A stretch of 64,000 nt of DNA, taken from the NCBI GenBank assembly GCA_949825045.1, contig OX463832.1:25848552-25912551 (forward strand), written 5' to 3'. Numbering within the stretch: the first letter of the stretch is position 1; each line of letters opens with the position of its first letter. Positions 10,221-19,831 of this stretch are shown here, piece after piece. The notes under the pieces are model-generated. The model saw only the letters and a list, made by a program, of their open reading frames with translations. It did no database searches and was not told where the DNA came from. Made by a program: the position numbers and the translations under genes. The stretch comes from Argyresthia goedartella (lineage: Eukaryota; Arthropoda; Insecta; Lepidoptera; Argyresthiidae).

Positions 10221-11024
10221 TGAAAGGGCATATTTATAGAAGCCCCCGTCATTATTAGAAATGTGAAACTTGTTTTGATACTGAATCACGCGAAACGATT
10301 TGGAAGTTGCTGTGATCAAATTGGCTGCATAGTATTCAGAACGATGTTGAACAAACAACTAGTTGTTTGACTACACTTTCTCTTCACGTTCTGTGTATTT
10401 CGCAGTTAGTTAGTTAAATCAGACACTTAACTAACTCTCTAGACCGTTAATTAAATACCGACGTTTAACCAAGTCACTAGCATTTAACTTATCTTTTCAC
10501 TACTGATTTGCACAGCTTATTTCAGGGCAAAACATTGCGGTAGCTTAGGTGAAGGGTAAAGGGGTGAGCGAAGCAAAGCCCCCTTTATTCTTCGTATTAG
10601 GTTGAACATGTAAGAACAACAAAATATATTTAAAACATATATTTAAGTAGGTACACATAAAATATGTATATATATTGTATTTCTCGGGTTGCCTAGGAAC
10701 ATTTAGACAACTCGTTAAACGTTTCGTTCACTCACTTGTCTGACGGAACTTTAGCGACTTGGTTAAACGTCGGCATTTAATTAACGGTCTAGGGTGTTAG
10801 TTAAATGTAAGGATTTAACCAACTAACTGTGAAATATACAGAGCAGGGCAAAACGGCATATTCTACCACCCAGACCGCACGCACCACCAGCGGCGTCCCA
10901 ACACGTGTGGCGTGCGTGCGGCCGTGTCTGCCGCTCCAGAATCGGACTGTATAGTCTCGAGCGCAGATGTATATCGGACGCTGCTTGAATCATCTGTCAC
11001 AGATGTTATTGGAAATTAAATAAC

Positions 11025-11262
11025 TAAACAAATGTTAAAGGACAATCTTACACAAATAGAACTAGGCCCCAATAAGGCTTGTGTTATGGGTACTAGACGA
11101 CGATATATTTTATAGAGATAAATACTTATGTAAATACACAGAAAACATCAAGAAACAAATATTCATGCTCACACACAAATATTTGCCCTTACCGGGATTT
11201 GAACCCAGGACCATCAGCTTCGTAGGCAGGATCACTACCCGCTAGGCCATACCGATCGTCAA
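11025..11262 (-). mobile_element. tRNA-derived SINE (SINE-b), inserted in the right palindrome arm
   Basis: On the minus strand the head reads GGTATGGCCTAGCGGGTAGTG (box A region), then GGGTTCAAATCCCGGTAAGG (box B). The body ends with TTGGGGCCTAGTTC and TTGTGTAAGATTGTCC. The palindrome's left arm shows the uninterrupted sequence at this point, so the insertion came after the palindrome formed. The family differs from SINE-a in head and body although some body motifs (tatcgTCGTCTAGTACCC) are related. Confidence 0.8.
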
Positions 11263-11292
11263 ATTGGCCTTATGATGATAATGATGTGTATA

Positions 11293-11654
11293 CAGGGTTG
11301 TTGTCCCGTAACTCAACGTCAAGCGAGTACGCAGGAGAAAGGCCTGCAAAAATATATATATAAACACATTTTGCTAACTAGTGGATTATAATTCAACATA
11401 TAAATTTATATGCAGGCACATACATCGATTCTGGCCTCACACTAGGATACCCTGTGTCGTCACACATATAACTATCCCGGGTCTTGGATAGTTAGGTATA
11501 TGTGTGACGTCGCTATTATAGTTATATGCTTGCTGCTTCATTCACTAACTAAAAATCGACCAAAAGTTGTTGGAATATTTCAGATTTCCGGTTTCTCAAA
11601 CCATAATCATTATGTACTCATTAGTTTAGTTGATAATATTCGATTTATTATTTA
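11293..11654. other. Unassigned stretch with a SINE-c body fragment
   Basis: Positions 11395-11490 (GCAGGCACATACATCGATTC, CACACTAGGATACCCTGTGT) match the body of the SINE at 55840-56046. The rest is not recognised. Confidence 0.5.
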
Positions 11655-11676
11655 CTAGCGACCCGCCCCGGCTATA

Positions 11677-14265
11677 CTACAGAATGTCTCTATATACAAC
11701 GTTCACAGCTTGTTTGTCATTAGACAATACAAACATGTTTTCTTTCGAGGTAACTCTTGAAAGAGCGACATATAATTGGCCATGTGAAAAACACTCAACG
11801 CCCAAATCTAAGCCTGCAACTTTGAAAGTTTGACCCTGCGATTTATTAATGGTCATTGCAAAAGATATCTTTACCGGAAATTGTAGGCGTTTAAATTGGA
11901 ACGGTAAATCCGATGGTATTAAAGGAATTCGGGGAATCAATACATCTTCTCCAGTACCACATCCGGTTAGTATTGTGCACTCTAATAAGAAAGTTTTCAG
12001 TGATTTTACCAGCAAACGCGTGCCATTACAAAGTTTAGGTGGATTCAGGTTTCTTAATAAAATAACAGGACAACCTAATTTCAATACCATTTTATGAGGA
12101 GGGAGTCCAGATGGGTTTAAAGAATTAAGAAATTCTGTAGGAAAATGAACAGCTTCTTCCAAATCGAGTACAGTATCGACCGAGTAGTATATTTGCGTCG
12201 GCGCATCAATCTTGGAAAGAATCAAGTTATTTACCTTGTCTACTTGTTCGTTAGTTGGTGACAGAATCGCTCTTTCTTTAAACCAAGATATAGTCTTACA
12301 ACTTAGGTTATCCATGTCGGGATAGACATTGTTGACCAATTCTTGGATGTTGTGATAGACAACATCCAAGAATTGGTTTTCTAGGTTAATCCTTCCATTA
12401 CTTTGTGTTAACTCTCCATTGCCAACTTTTAGCAGCATCTCTGAAAAAAGCCTGTTCTCACGTGAAGACAATGAAACCCTCATGTTAGTTTTAAGCTCTA
12501 ATTTATTGACGTGTGGCCAAAGGTTGGATCTTTTCAGGGAAGCGTTTATTTCGTCAGCACGTGTTCCTCGAGTCACAACTGGTAGGATTTGACGAAAGTC
12601 TCCAGAGAACAGAATTGTACATCCACCCATAAGTGAATTTTTGCTGCGCAAATCGCGCATTGTCCTATCCAGTGCTTCCACAGACGTCTTGTTTGACATT
12701 GTGGCTTCGTCCCAGACTATCAATGAGCAGTTACACATAAATTTTCCTGTATTGCTCTGTTTAGAAACACTACAGACGCTGCTATTATCATCGGTGGCGA
12801 TTTTCAGCGGGAGCTTGAATGTAGAGTGTGCGGTTCGGCCTCCTTCTAATAGCGTAGCGGCAATGCCGGATGACGCGACAGCTAATGCAATTTTTCCGGT
12901 AGATCTCACTTTTGTTAAAAGCAAATTGATTAAAAATGTTTTTCCCGTACCACCTGGGGCATCAAGGAAAAATATTTTTCCTTCGTTGTTATCAATTGAT
13001 GATAGTAATGTAGTTAATACTTTTTTCTGGTCGGTGTTTAATCGTGGCTCATCTTGAGCTATATTTTGTAAAAGTCTCGATTGATCGTATGATGTTTCTC
13101 TGGTGTATTCGGCACTATTCGTTAAATCTGAGTTAGTAGTATTAGCTGGTATCGGCAGCCCAAAATCCTTGATCGATTTACCCGAAAGTAATTGCACTAC
13201 TTTGTTCAATTCAAATAATGCTTCGTCAAATATGTTTTGATCATATTGTACATCATCTGAAACTAACTCTCGCCGTAGGCGCTGAATTAGAATATCACTG
13301 GCCATATTTTCTTGAAATTTATTCCATAGAGTAACAGAATCAGTTACTTGACAAAATGCTACTATAATGGCAAATAAATATCTTAATGACGGAGCTGAAC
13401 TGCAAATAGCTGCTTCTGATAATGTGTTTTCCCAATGAGAATCGTCTTCCAAGAGCCCCATAGCTTTGCATGCTGTTTGATAAGTATTATAAATAACACC
13501 GTGTACAGTTCTCAGATGTGCAAAGGATGTCGGGCCTTTGACAACATGCAGTAACATTCTCAGATAAAAGCATTCGCTATTGTTGGGATGAATCACGTAG
13601 ACTCTGCCAAGAGCATCCGTTTTTTTTACTCCAGGGAAACCATCGACCGCAGTACCTTGTTTTCGCCGTTGAAAGGTTTTAGAACTCTGGTTCCATGTAT
13701 AGTAACTTGGAACTCTGTCATATGTCAGTGTTTTCGCGAAATCATCTTGAGCACATAACTTCGAGAATGCTGTTAATGTTGTGTCCCACGGGTTATTAAC
13801 AACTTCTTGTATATTGTTCTCAGTGAAATATACTCTTTGTCCATTTTCTAAATGAACTGCAAGGTGGACAATAGTGGGAGCACGGTCGTGCACTTCGAAT
13901 GATAAAATCCTCCATACTGCTTCAGAGCTGCAGATGTAACGTCCAGACTGATATGTTTCCACTTCATTTGGTGATTGTATGCTGAAAGTGGCTTGATCGC
14001 TACCTTTATTAATATATTTAGTAACATATTGGATTGACTTTATTGAACTGCACAACTCTACGTTGATGTGGGCATCAAAAATTTTCAAAAGTAGCGGGTT
14101 ATAGGGAACGATCCATCGGTTATCAATATCATGGTTTAGGACGGTGGCACTTTGCCCACCCTGTTCTGGTGATCGTCGACGATATTTGGGATATCCGTCA
14201 TCGCTAGTAGATGTTTGAGTTTGGAACGACTTCGGAAATTTTTTGCTGCATTTGGAATCTCGCAT
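11677..14265 (-). CDS. Helitron Rep/Hel protein, C-terminal 862 residues (PIF1-like helicase)
   Basis: Rolling-circle transposition protein, expected to act in the nucleus. Visible parts: CSKKFP near residue 6 and IQYVTKYINKG at 78-88, the latter holding the two spaced tyrosines (Y80, Y84) of the Rep motif 3; then an SF1B PIF1-type helicase with Walker A DAPGGTGKT at 435-443, motif Ia AVASSGIAATLL, motif II WDEA (D519, E520), motif III GDFRQILPV at 555-563, TNMRV near 593-597, motif V TINKSQGQT near 805-813 and motif VI YVALSRV at 832-838. The frame has no stop or shift. Autonomous Helitron proteins are usually 1300 residues or longer; here the region with the HUH metal-binding motif is missing, because the sequence upstream of the ATG is unrelated. 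The ATG is therefore only the first Met after a breakpoint. The protein could at most be a helicase, not a nicking enzyme. Confidence 0.9.
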   Translation of the reverse strand: MRDSKCSKKFPKSFQTQTSTSDDGYPKYRRRSPEQGGQSATVLNHDIDNRWIVPYNPLLLKIFDAHINVELCSSIKSIQYVTKYINKGSDQATFSIQSPNEVETYQSGRYICSSEAVWRILSFEVHDRAPTIVHLAVHLENGQRVYFTENNIQEVVNNPWDTTLTAFSKLCAQDDFAKTLTYDRVPSYYTWNQSSKTFQRRKQGTAVDGFPGVKKTDALGRVYVIHPNNSECFYLRMLLHVVKGPTSFAHLRTVHGVIYNTYQTACKAMGLLEDDSHWENTLSEAAICSSAPSLRYLFAIIVAFCQVTDSVTLWNKFQENMASDILIQRLRRELVSDDVQYDQNIFDEALFELNKVVQLLSGKSIKDFGLPIPANTTNSDLTNSAEYTRETSYDQSRLLQNIAQDEPRLNTDQKKVLTTLLSSIDNNEGKIFFLDAPGGTGKTFLINLLLTKVRSTGKIALAVASSGIAATLLEGGRTAHSTFKLPLKIATDDNSSVCSVSKQSNTGKFMCNCSLIVWDEATMSNKTSVEALDRTMRDLRSKNSLMGGCTILFSGDFRQILPVVTRGTRADEINASLKRSNLWPHVNKLELKTNMRVSLSSRENRLFSEMLLKVGNGELTQSNGRINLENQFLDVVYHNIQELVNNVYPDMDNLSCKTISWFKERAILSPTNEQVDKVNNLILSKIDAPTQIYYSVDTVLDLEEAVHFPTEFLNSLNPSGLPPHKMVLKLGCPVILLRNLNPPKLCNGTRLLVKSLKTFLLECTILTGCGTGEDVLIPRIPLIPSDLPFQFKRLQFPVKISFAMTINKSQGQTFKVAGLDLGVECFSHGQLYVALSRVTSKENMFVLSNDKQAVNVVYRDIL
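12335..12377. repeat. Perfect 18-bp inverted repeat inside the helicase frame
   Basis: ACCAATTCTTGGATGTTG (12335-12352) is followed after 7 bases by its exact reverse complement (12360-12377). It codes for about residues 631-644, between helicase motifs, where the family is usually variable. The frame stays open through it. Confidence 0.9.
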
Positions 14266-14269
14266 TTAT

Positions 14270-15165
14270 AGGTACGCGCCGCCGCCGGCCACCCAGCCGG
14301 TACCTACCACCGACGCGCCGCAACCTCTACGTATGCATTTAGAATCTGTTATATCTTCGAATATATTCATTTAAATTACATGCTTCAAAGTACCATATTG
14401 ATCTATATTAAATGCACAATATGTTTAAGATACTTATTTGGATAAGGATTAATGCTGTATCGCTTAAAATCGCTTCGTAAATAAGCGTAAAAAGTAAAGG
14501 ATACCAATGGTTATTGTGGGTTATCCCTTAGAGGTAGACATATACCATCGCAAACTTTTTTGTAGACCTTTTTAAGGTCTACATTACTGTAGTACATTAT
14601 TTTGATCTATCTCGTAGGGTTCAGCCAGCGTTTGCAATGTAAGCGCAAAATAATGTGTTTATTTACGACATTTAGCAATTATCTGTGTCTCTCTACTATA
14701 TTATGCATGTATTATACATAAAAACCTTTCTATTGAATCACTCTATCTATTAAAGAAAACCGCAATAAAATCCGTTGCGTTGTTTTAAAGATTTAAGCAT
14801 ATATAGGGACAGGAAGCGGGAGGCGACTTTGTTTTATACTATGTAGTGATTTTCATCCATGTATATGAGACTTAAGTAAGTGTATGACTTATAAAAGTGC
14901 ATTATTTTGCCTACTTGCAATAAAAGGTTTGAGTTTTGAGTTTTGAATTATCGGGACCTCATATTGTACCTACCATTTTCAATAAATACAATAAATTATT
15001 TGAGTTTGAGTTGGTGTTTGAGTTTGAGTTTGAACGTCCGGTCCGGCATCGGTTATAAACCCGTGGAAATTCCGCTCGGACGCCTCCGCAGCGGCGGTTG
15101 TAGATCAAACCGGACCAGGCACTTCCAAATTAGGTAGAGTCGACCGTGGTCCCACACTACGTCGT
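14270..15165. other. Unassigned stretch with two TTTGAG-type tandem tails
   Basis: 14270-14335 is strongly GC-rich and unlike the rest. Around 14925-14946 AATAAAAGGTTTGAG with TTTTGAG repeats, and at 14998-15036 (GTTTGA)n, look like tails of 5'-truncated LINEs on the plus strand, but no coding remains support this. The remainder is not recognised. Confidence 0.45.
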
Positions 15166-15167
15166 GC

Positions 15168-15716
15168 TAATCAAATCAAATCAAAATTTCTTAATTACTG
15201 TAGATATTTTCATATCAGCTTACGTCATTTTTTGCCTAATCCCTACCTGGGACTACTGTGGGAGGAGGAGGGCGAAGAAACTCCCAGAGATGGATTTAAT
15301 CGTATTAAATTGATTGTCAATTAAGTGTATTTCACTAAAATAAACATTACATTATTAATTATTATAAAGAATAAGCAGGAATGAATAATTACAAAATTAT
15401 TAGCAGCGAGTTCTGTGTTGAGTTAGATTAACCTCATACAGTCCCGTCATTGAAGTTATCTTCAATATTATACATATCCCTTTTTAAACGAAGTGGTTTT
15501 TAAATTTCTCAAATGGCAATTTCAAAATCTCCGGAGGTATCTTGTTGTAGTAGAGAATGCACTGACCCTTGTAAGAATTTCTAACTTTTGCGAGTCTAAA
15601 CAACTAGTCTGTAATTATTTCTTAGGTTAACATTACAGCTATCGTCAAATTTGGAAAATGTTCTAAGGTTCTTGCGTATAGGTTATATTTCGAAAATAAA
15701 TTGACTAGCTTGATTT
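15168..15716 (-). mobile_element. 5'-truncated LINE-1 family copy (ORF2 C-terminus and 3' UTR)
   Basis: On the minus strand it matches LINE-1 from about 22476 to its end: the FENIM/TRK C-terminal part, the FKGQCILYYNKIPPEILK-like segment, the 3' UTR with CTCCCACAGTAGTCCCAGGT, and a short (GATTT)n tail instead of the (GAGTTT)n of the long copy. The final codons carry changes. Typical product of incomplete reverse transcription. Confidence 0.85.
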
Positions 15717-15729
15717 GCCTTCCCTTTCA

Positions 15730-16410
15730 CGTAGTCCATTTCGCGTGATATGCGGCTAGCCTAACGCCGCATCTATGGGGATATGAAGGTTTATACGATG
15801 ATGAGTTGCTCTGATCAAATCGGTTCCATATTCAACTTCAGAATGATTTAACAACTACTTGTACAACACCATTCAGTTACCTACACGTGTATTGTTTAGG
15901 AGGAACAAGTTATCGACCGAATGAAAAACTATTGAGCGAACGACCATGAATTGTTTCCTCAAATGAGCGGAAAAAACTGGATTGCGCGACAAAATTACCG
16001 ATTTGCACGACTAAATTACTGAATGGTGTAGCTGTCGCAGTTGGCTGGTTAAATCAGACACTTAACTAACACCCTAGACCGGTTTAACCAAGTCACCATT
16101 TTGTAAATAAAGCATCGTCGAAAGCGTTTAACAATCTGTCTTACCAAAAGCCGGCGTGTTGCAAAACAAGATGGCGTCACGACAACGGCTGATTTGCACA
16201 ACTTATATTAGGGCAAAACAACGGTAGCTTAGGTGAAGGAAAAAGGGGGTGAGCGAAGCGAAGCCCCCTTTATCCTTCGTGTTAGGTTGAACATGTAAGA
16301 ACAACACAAAATACTTAAAACATAAACTAAAGTACACATAAAAAAAAATATGTATATGTCTTGTTGCCTAAGAACATTTAGACAACTCGTTAAACGTTTC
16401 GTAAGCGAAA
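15730..16410 (+). mobile_element. Third family P copy (half palindrome) with A-cassette
   Basis: Follows the order of the right half of the 8426-11292 palindrome: CGGCTAGCCTAACGCCGC loop remnant, GATCAAATCGGTTCC, TTGGCTGGTTAAATCAGACA, ACACCCTAGACCGG, TTTAACCAAGTCACC, the segment absent from 10221-10622, the A-cassette (16205-16305) and CATTTAGACAACTCGTTAAA. Only one half is present. Its existence as a single unit shows that the big palindrome is two such units facing each other. Confidence 0.75.
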
Positions 16411-16676
16411 CCCCATGTAACATTCGTGTTAGGAAGAATATGTAAGAACAGCAAAATCCAACGCTTATTTTGTATTTTAGTTCTGTGTCTATTTTTAGAT
16501 TCCTAGTCGCTAAATTCAGTAATTCAGTTAGGCAAAACCACGTATTCTTGCCAAGCAAAATCGGGATTTACTTTCATAAGTTTAAATACTACCCTTTGTT
16601 TAGTGGATGTTTCCCGTAGCGCGTAACGCGTAGCTCCTGCCGTAGCATGCGACTACGCCGTAGCGCATGCCGAAGC
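16404..16676 (+). repeat. About 265-bp repeat with GTAGC-rich end, also at 24866-25130
   Basis: Starts with TTCGTGTTAGGAAGAA, continues with AAAATCCAACGCTT, TTTTTAGATTCCTAGTCGC, AATTCAGTAATTCAG and ends in a GC-rich tract built of CGTAGC/GCATGC steps (CGTAGCGCGTAACGCGTAGC). The two copies are highly similar and both directly follow A-cassette remnants. No coding capacity or terminal inverted repeat was seen. Confidence 0.75.
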
Positions 16677-16747
16677 CCGTACCAAGAAGACAAGACAATG
16701 TTTACAGTGTAAGCAGCCGTTAGCAACTTGAGTGCGGCTTCGAGTAA

Positions 16748-16860
16748 TTGGCCGAGTGGTGTGTATACGAGGAGGCCTATCCTCAGCAGTGGGTTCCCTG
16801 GCAGGCTGATGGTGATGGTGATGATGGTGATGATGGTGATGATGGTGATGGCCGAATGCC
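16748..16860 (+). mobile_element. RTE-like LINE 3' terminus with (GATGGT)n tail
   Basis: Ends with GAGGCCTATCCTCAGCAGTG, GGCTGATGGTGATGG and a run of GATGGT units. The frame gives EEAYPQQWV, the C-terminus pattern of lepidopteran RTE-clade ORFs, followed by an Asp/Gly run from the tandem tail. The (ATGGTG)n tract also makes a minus-strand poly-His frame, which is not a gene. Confidence 0.65.
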
Positions 16861-17699
16861 TGCCGAGCGAGATGCAGTGACAGCTGACATTGAGTGTACC
16901 TCAATTTTTGAGTCGTCATTTGTGCATTCCCAAGGGTTGACTTTGACTTTGACTTTGATGGTTCTTAGCTTGCGGCCAGTTTTCTCAAGATTGCATCATC
17001 CACCGAGCCGTTACCTACTCGAATGTGAATTTGAATAACACAAAGGAATTTACCAGCTGAGTATTTTTGTTTCATAATCTAATCACGCTCAACACATATT
17101 TTTGACAGAACTAACCAGAACCACGCGCATTCCATATCACAAATACCTCAAAATCAGTGTAGTACAATGCAAATTGAATACCGACCAACCTAGTGTCAAT
17201 GTAAATTGTGTAAAGTAGATGCGCGGAGCCTGAGGTAGTTCTATGGTTCTACAGTTCTCTGAACTTGTACACAACTGTTTAAATAAATATATATCAGCTG
17301 TCACACCTACAAGGCTAGCAGAATTGTTGTAAACCATCACTGCAGAACTTTATCACCTGGTTTCAAAGTTTCACTATCCCTTCTGAGGTCATCATACACA
17401 ACATAGGTAGTATAAAAATAGCAACATTAAGACTAATTAGAATAAAAATTGAATAGTGTACTGATAAGAATAAATAAGTACCTACATTTAATAACACCAC
17501 TTTGATTTAGTTAGGTAATAGAATAACAATAAACTACTTAGTATCTATTAAGAATAAAGTCCATTTATTAAATTCTACCTAGACTGACTGATTTGTTATT
17601 ATATAATAAATATATACATTTAAGTTTTGTGTAGTTATTAGGTAAATTATTTTTCACATGAATTGGTTGCCAGTACTAAAATAATATAAACACACAGCA
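16861..17699. other. Unassigned stretch upstream of LINE-1
   Basis: Contains a short (TTTGAC)n run at 16935-16960, suggesting a further LINE tail on the plus strand. The 5' UTR of LINE-1 probably begins somewhere in 17400-17700 but I cannot place it. Confidence 0.4.
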
Positions 17700-17761
17700 C
17701 ATACACAAATCGCCTCTCTTTATTAGAACTATATTGTATTACCCTGTCTCTCGGTTCCAGC

Positions 17762-19831
17762 ATGGTGTCCAAGATGACAACGCGCAGAGCTGAGACCGCA
17801 CTGCAGCTGCACAACGCTCTTCAAGATCTTTTGACCTCAAGAGAACTAAATGCTAAATATGAACAAGAGAGAGCTGACAGTGAACTTGAGATTGAGAAAA
17901 TTCTTATCTCAAATAAGAATCTTAAAAGCCAGTTGAGCCAGCTGCATAGTGATTGGGTCGATGCCTGTGCGGAAAGAGACCAGTTTAGACATCTGTTAGA
18001 CTCACTTGACGAGTTGAGCCTTCAGAGAATATCAGCGCTTGAACAACAGTTACAAGAAGCAAATCAAAGTATACAACAGCTGATAGACCAAAAGGCTGAG
18101 GAAGACACAGAAAAAAATATCTCTCTGTACCATGAGTTGGTCGGGCAAATTCATTTGACTCCAACACAGCAGCCAAAACCAATAATAAATGACTTAACAA
18201 GTACTAATAAGAAAACTACACCGCTGTTAAAAACAAGAAAATACTTTAAAAAATCCAGAAAAATAAATAAAGCTATTGTCCAGACCCGGAACCGGCTACA
18301 GAAGCTTAACAGTTGCCAGACACTGGAAAATAATAAAAAATTAGGATTTTCAAGATTGCTACAGGAAAGAACTGAAGAGTATCAGAAAATAGTCACTGAT
18401 TTAGAGCTGAAAATATCGCAACTCGAGATTGAACTGCAAAATATGGCTACTGCTTACTCACAATCAGAAGCAAAACAAATAATAGAACTAGATAAAATAA
18501 AAGCAGACAGCAACACAAATTTACAGAGAGTACACGAGCTTTCGCAACAATCACAACAATGCCTTCACAAGAACTGCCCGGTATCTGAGGTCGAGCCTAA
18601 CACCGCTCCCTTCGAGATTACCGCCAGAGAGGTCACCATCATCACATCTGACACAGGTAACACACCACCGGTGGAGTTGGAGGCTGAAAATGTAGGTTTA
18701 CAGTCAGACCTCCAAGATGCCCGATTAGAAATCCAGCATCTACGTGACCTCCTGTCAAACGCACTCCAATGTTATGCCAAAGAACAGAGTGAGTTAGTCG
18801 AACTCAGAGCTGCAACATCTGAGCTGCTACAACTACAACGCCAGAACGCGGAATTGGTAGGCATTCTAATTGAGGACGAGGAGGATGAGAACAGCAAGGA
18901 GGATGACACCAGCAAGAAGGATGAGCCCACATCACAAACTCTGGTCTTGACCCCCCTCAACGTGAGTGTTGCAACGCCCACTGCTGTCCCGACCAAGAAA
19001 CAGCGTCGCCGTCGTCGTCGAGGAGGCACCTCACAGCTCATCAGCGCGAGCGCCGCGCCGCTAAGTGACGCGCGTGTGGCGCTGCCTGCTGAGTCGTGTG
19101 TCATGCTGCACGCTGCCGCGAGGGCCGCGCCGCTCGCCGTTACACGCGTTGCACCGCTCGCTACCGCGACTGCCGCGCCGCCCGCTGGCACGTGCATCGC
19201 ACCGCACTCCAACACGAGTGTCCCGCCACTCACCTCAAATCGTGCTCCGAGAAGAACAATAGCAAACAAAAGAACTATAGTTTATTCAGATAAGATAGGT
19301 GTAGATTTTGGTATGTTTTTGCATTATGGCCTTAAGCAACAAGTGACAAATAATTGTTGTCCTAATAGTTCCTTTGAGGATATTATAAAAAAGATAGCTG
19401 TAGGGAATTTTGATGAAAATACTACCATTGTTATTATGGTAGGAAACCACTCAAACATTAGTCGGAGTGCATTAGATACCGGTATAGAGGTACTGCTCAA
19501 TTTATATAATAAGACGAAGTGCAAGTTTATTCTATGTAACTTTCCTTATTGTTCTAATTTATCGGGGAAACAAAATAAAAGTGTACATAGAATGAACATG
19601 CATCTATACAATATAACGTGTCATCATAGTGATGCTATTTTATATTTCGACATGAATAATTTTATTCATAACTTTACTTTGACTCAGGATACTATGTACC
19701 TGTCTCATAAAACAAAAAAACGAGTAGCTACATTGTTAGCGTATAATATATGCGACACAGTTGTAAATACTATAACGCAGTCGCCTTCAGTTTTAGTTAG
19801 TATTAGTACTAATAGTAGTGTTTTAAACTAG
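17762..19831 (+). CDS. LINE-1 ORF1 protein (coiled coil, Arg-rich, SGNH-like C-terminus)
   Basis: 689 residues without interruption. Residues 1-250 and about 300-375 are Glu/Gln/Leu-rich with heptad-like spacing, consistent with long coiled coils that would let the protein form multimers on RNA. Near residue 410 is a basic block (KKQRRRRRRGG), a plausible RNA-binding or nuclear signal. Residues about 425-500 are Ala/Pro/Thr-rich low complexity. The last 150 residues (TTIVIMVGNHSNI, FILCNFPYCSN, MNMHLYNITCHHSDAILYFD) look like an SGNH hydrolase fold of the kind known in ORF1 proteins of some CR1-type elements; catalytic residues cannot be confirmed by eye. ORF2 begins 75 bases after the stop. 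Start chosen at the first Met; a second lies four codons on. Function: retrotransposon RNP component by analogy. Confidence 0.8.
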   Translation: MVSKMTTRRAETALQLHNALQDLLTSRELNAKYEQERADSELEIEKILISNKNLKSQLSQLHSDWVDACAERDQFRHLLDSLDELSLQRISALEQQLQEANQSIQQLIDQKAEEDTEKNISLYHELVGQIHLTPTQQPKPIINDLTSTNKKTTPLLKTRKYFKKSRKINKAIVQTRNRLQKLNSCQTLENNKKLGFSRLLQERTEEYQKIVTDLELKISQLEIELQNMATAYSQSEAKQIIELDKIKADSNTNLQRVHELSQQSQQCLHKNCPVSEVEPNTAPFEITAREVTIITSDTGNTPPVELEAENVGLQSDLQDARLEIQHLRDLLSNALQCYAKEQSELVELRAATSELLQLQRQNAELVGILIEDEEDENSKEDDTSKKDEPTSQTLVLTPLNVSVATPTAVPTKKQRRRRRRGGTSQLISASAAPLSDARVALPAESCVMLHAAARAAPLAVTRVAPLATATAAPPAGTCIAPHSNTSVPPLTSNRAPRRTIANKRTIVYSDKIGVDFGMFLHYGLKQQVTNNCCPNSSFEDIIKKIAVGNFDENTTIVIMVGNHSNISRSALDTGIEVLLNLYNKTKCKFILCNFPYCSNLSGKQNKSVHRMNMHLYNITCHHSDAILYFDMNNFIHNFTLTQDTMYLSHKTKKRVATLLAYNICDTVVNTITQSPSVLVSISTNSSVLN

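Larger units (their letters stand above)
8426..11292. repeat. 2.9 kb palindrome made of two head-to-head family P elements
   Basis: Left outer arm 8426-8760 pairs with 10676-11002 plus 11263-11292 (shared: CATCATTATCATCATAAGGCC reversed, CGTCCGATATACATCTG, AGTCGCTAAAGTTCCGTC, TTTCTCGGGTTGCCTAGG). Inner arm 9255-9779 pairs with 10221-10622. Each half is itself an inverted repeat: a segment with CAGTTAGTTGGTTAAAT and ACCGTTAATTAAAT, an A-cassette (9262-9362 and 10517-10622), then the same segment reversed. The right inner arm lacks about 100 bp present in the left arm (9392-9500) and in the third copy at 15730-16410. Insertions: family B in the left arm (8840-9254), a SINE in the right arm, and a foldback near the centre. 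Confidence 0.85.
11655..14268 (-). mobile_element. 5'-truncated Helitron with its 3' terminus
   Basis: The 3' end on the minus strand reads GGGGCGGGTCGCTAG followed by a T outside (the plus strand has A at 11654). Helitrons end in CTRR and insert before T, so CTAG|T at 11655-11658 fits. The helicase frame stops only about 20 bases before this end. A GC-rich stretch (CCGGGGCGGG) precedes it but only a weak terminal hairpin can be drawn. The 5' boundary is at the start codon region near 14268, where unrelated GC-rich sequence begins, so the 5' third of the element is gone. Confidence 0.85.

Noticed and set aside
11849..12097. Plus-strand frames at 11849-12097 and 12641-13057
   Set aside because: Antisense to the Helitron helicase, which has the full set of conserved motifs.
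16653..16919. Minus-strand frame with a run of histidines
   Set aside because: It is the antisense reading of a (GATGGT)n tail of an RTE-like LINE. The histidines come from the tandem repeat, not from a metal-binding protein.
18772..19269. 165-codon minus-strand frame
   Set aside because: Antisense of the Ala/Arg-rich part of LINE-1 ORF1; mirrors the same shadow at 4142-4588.
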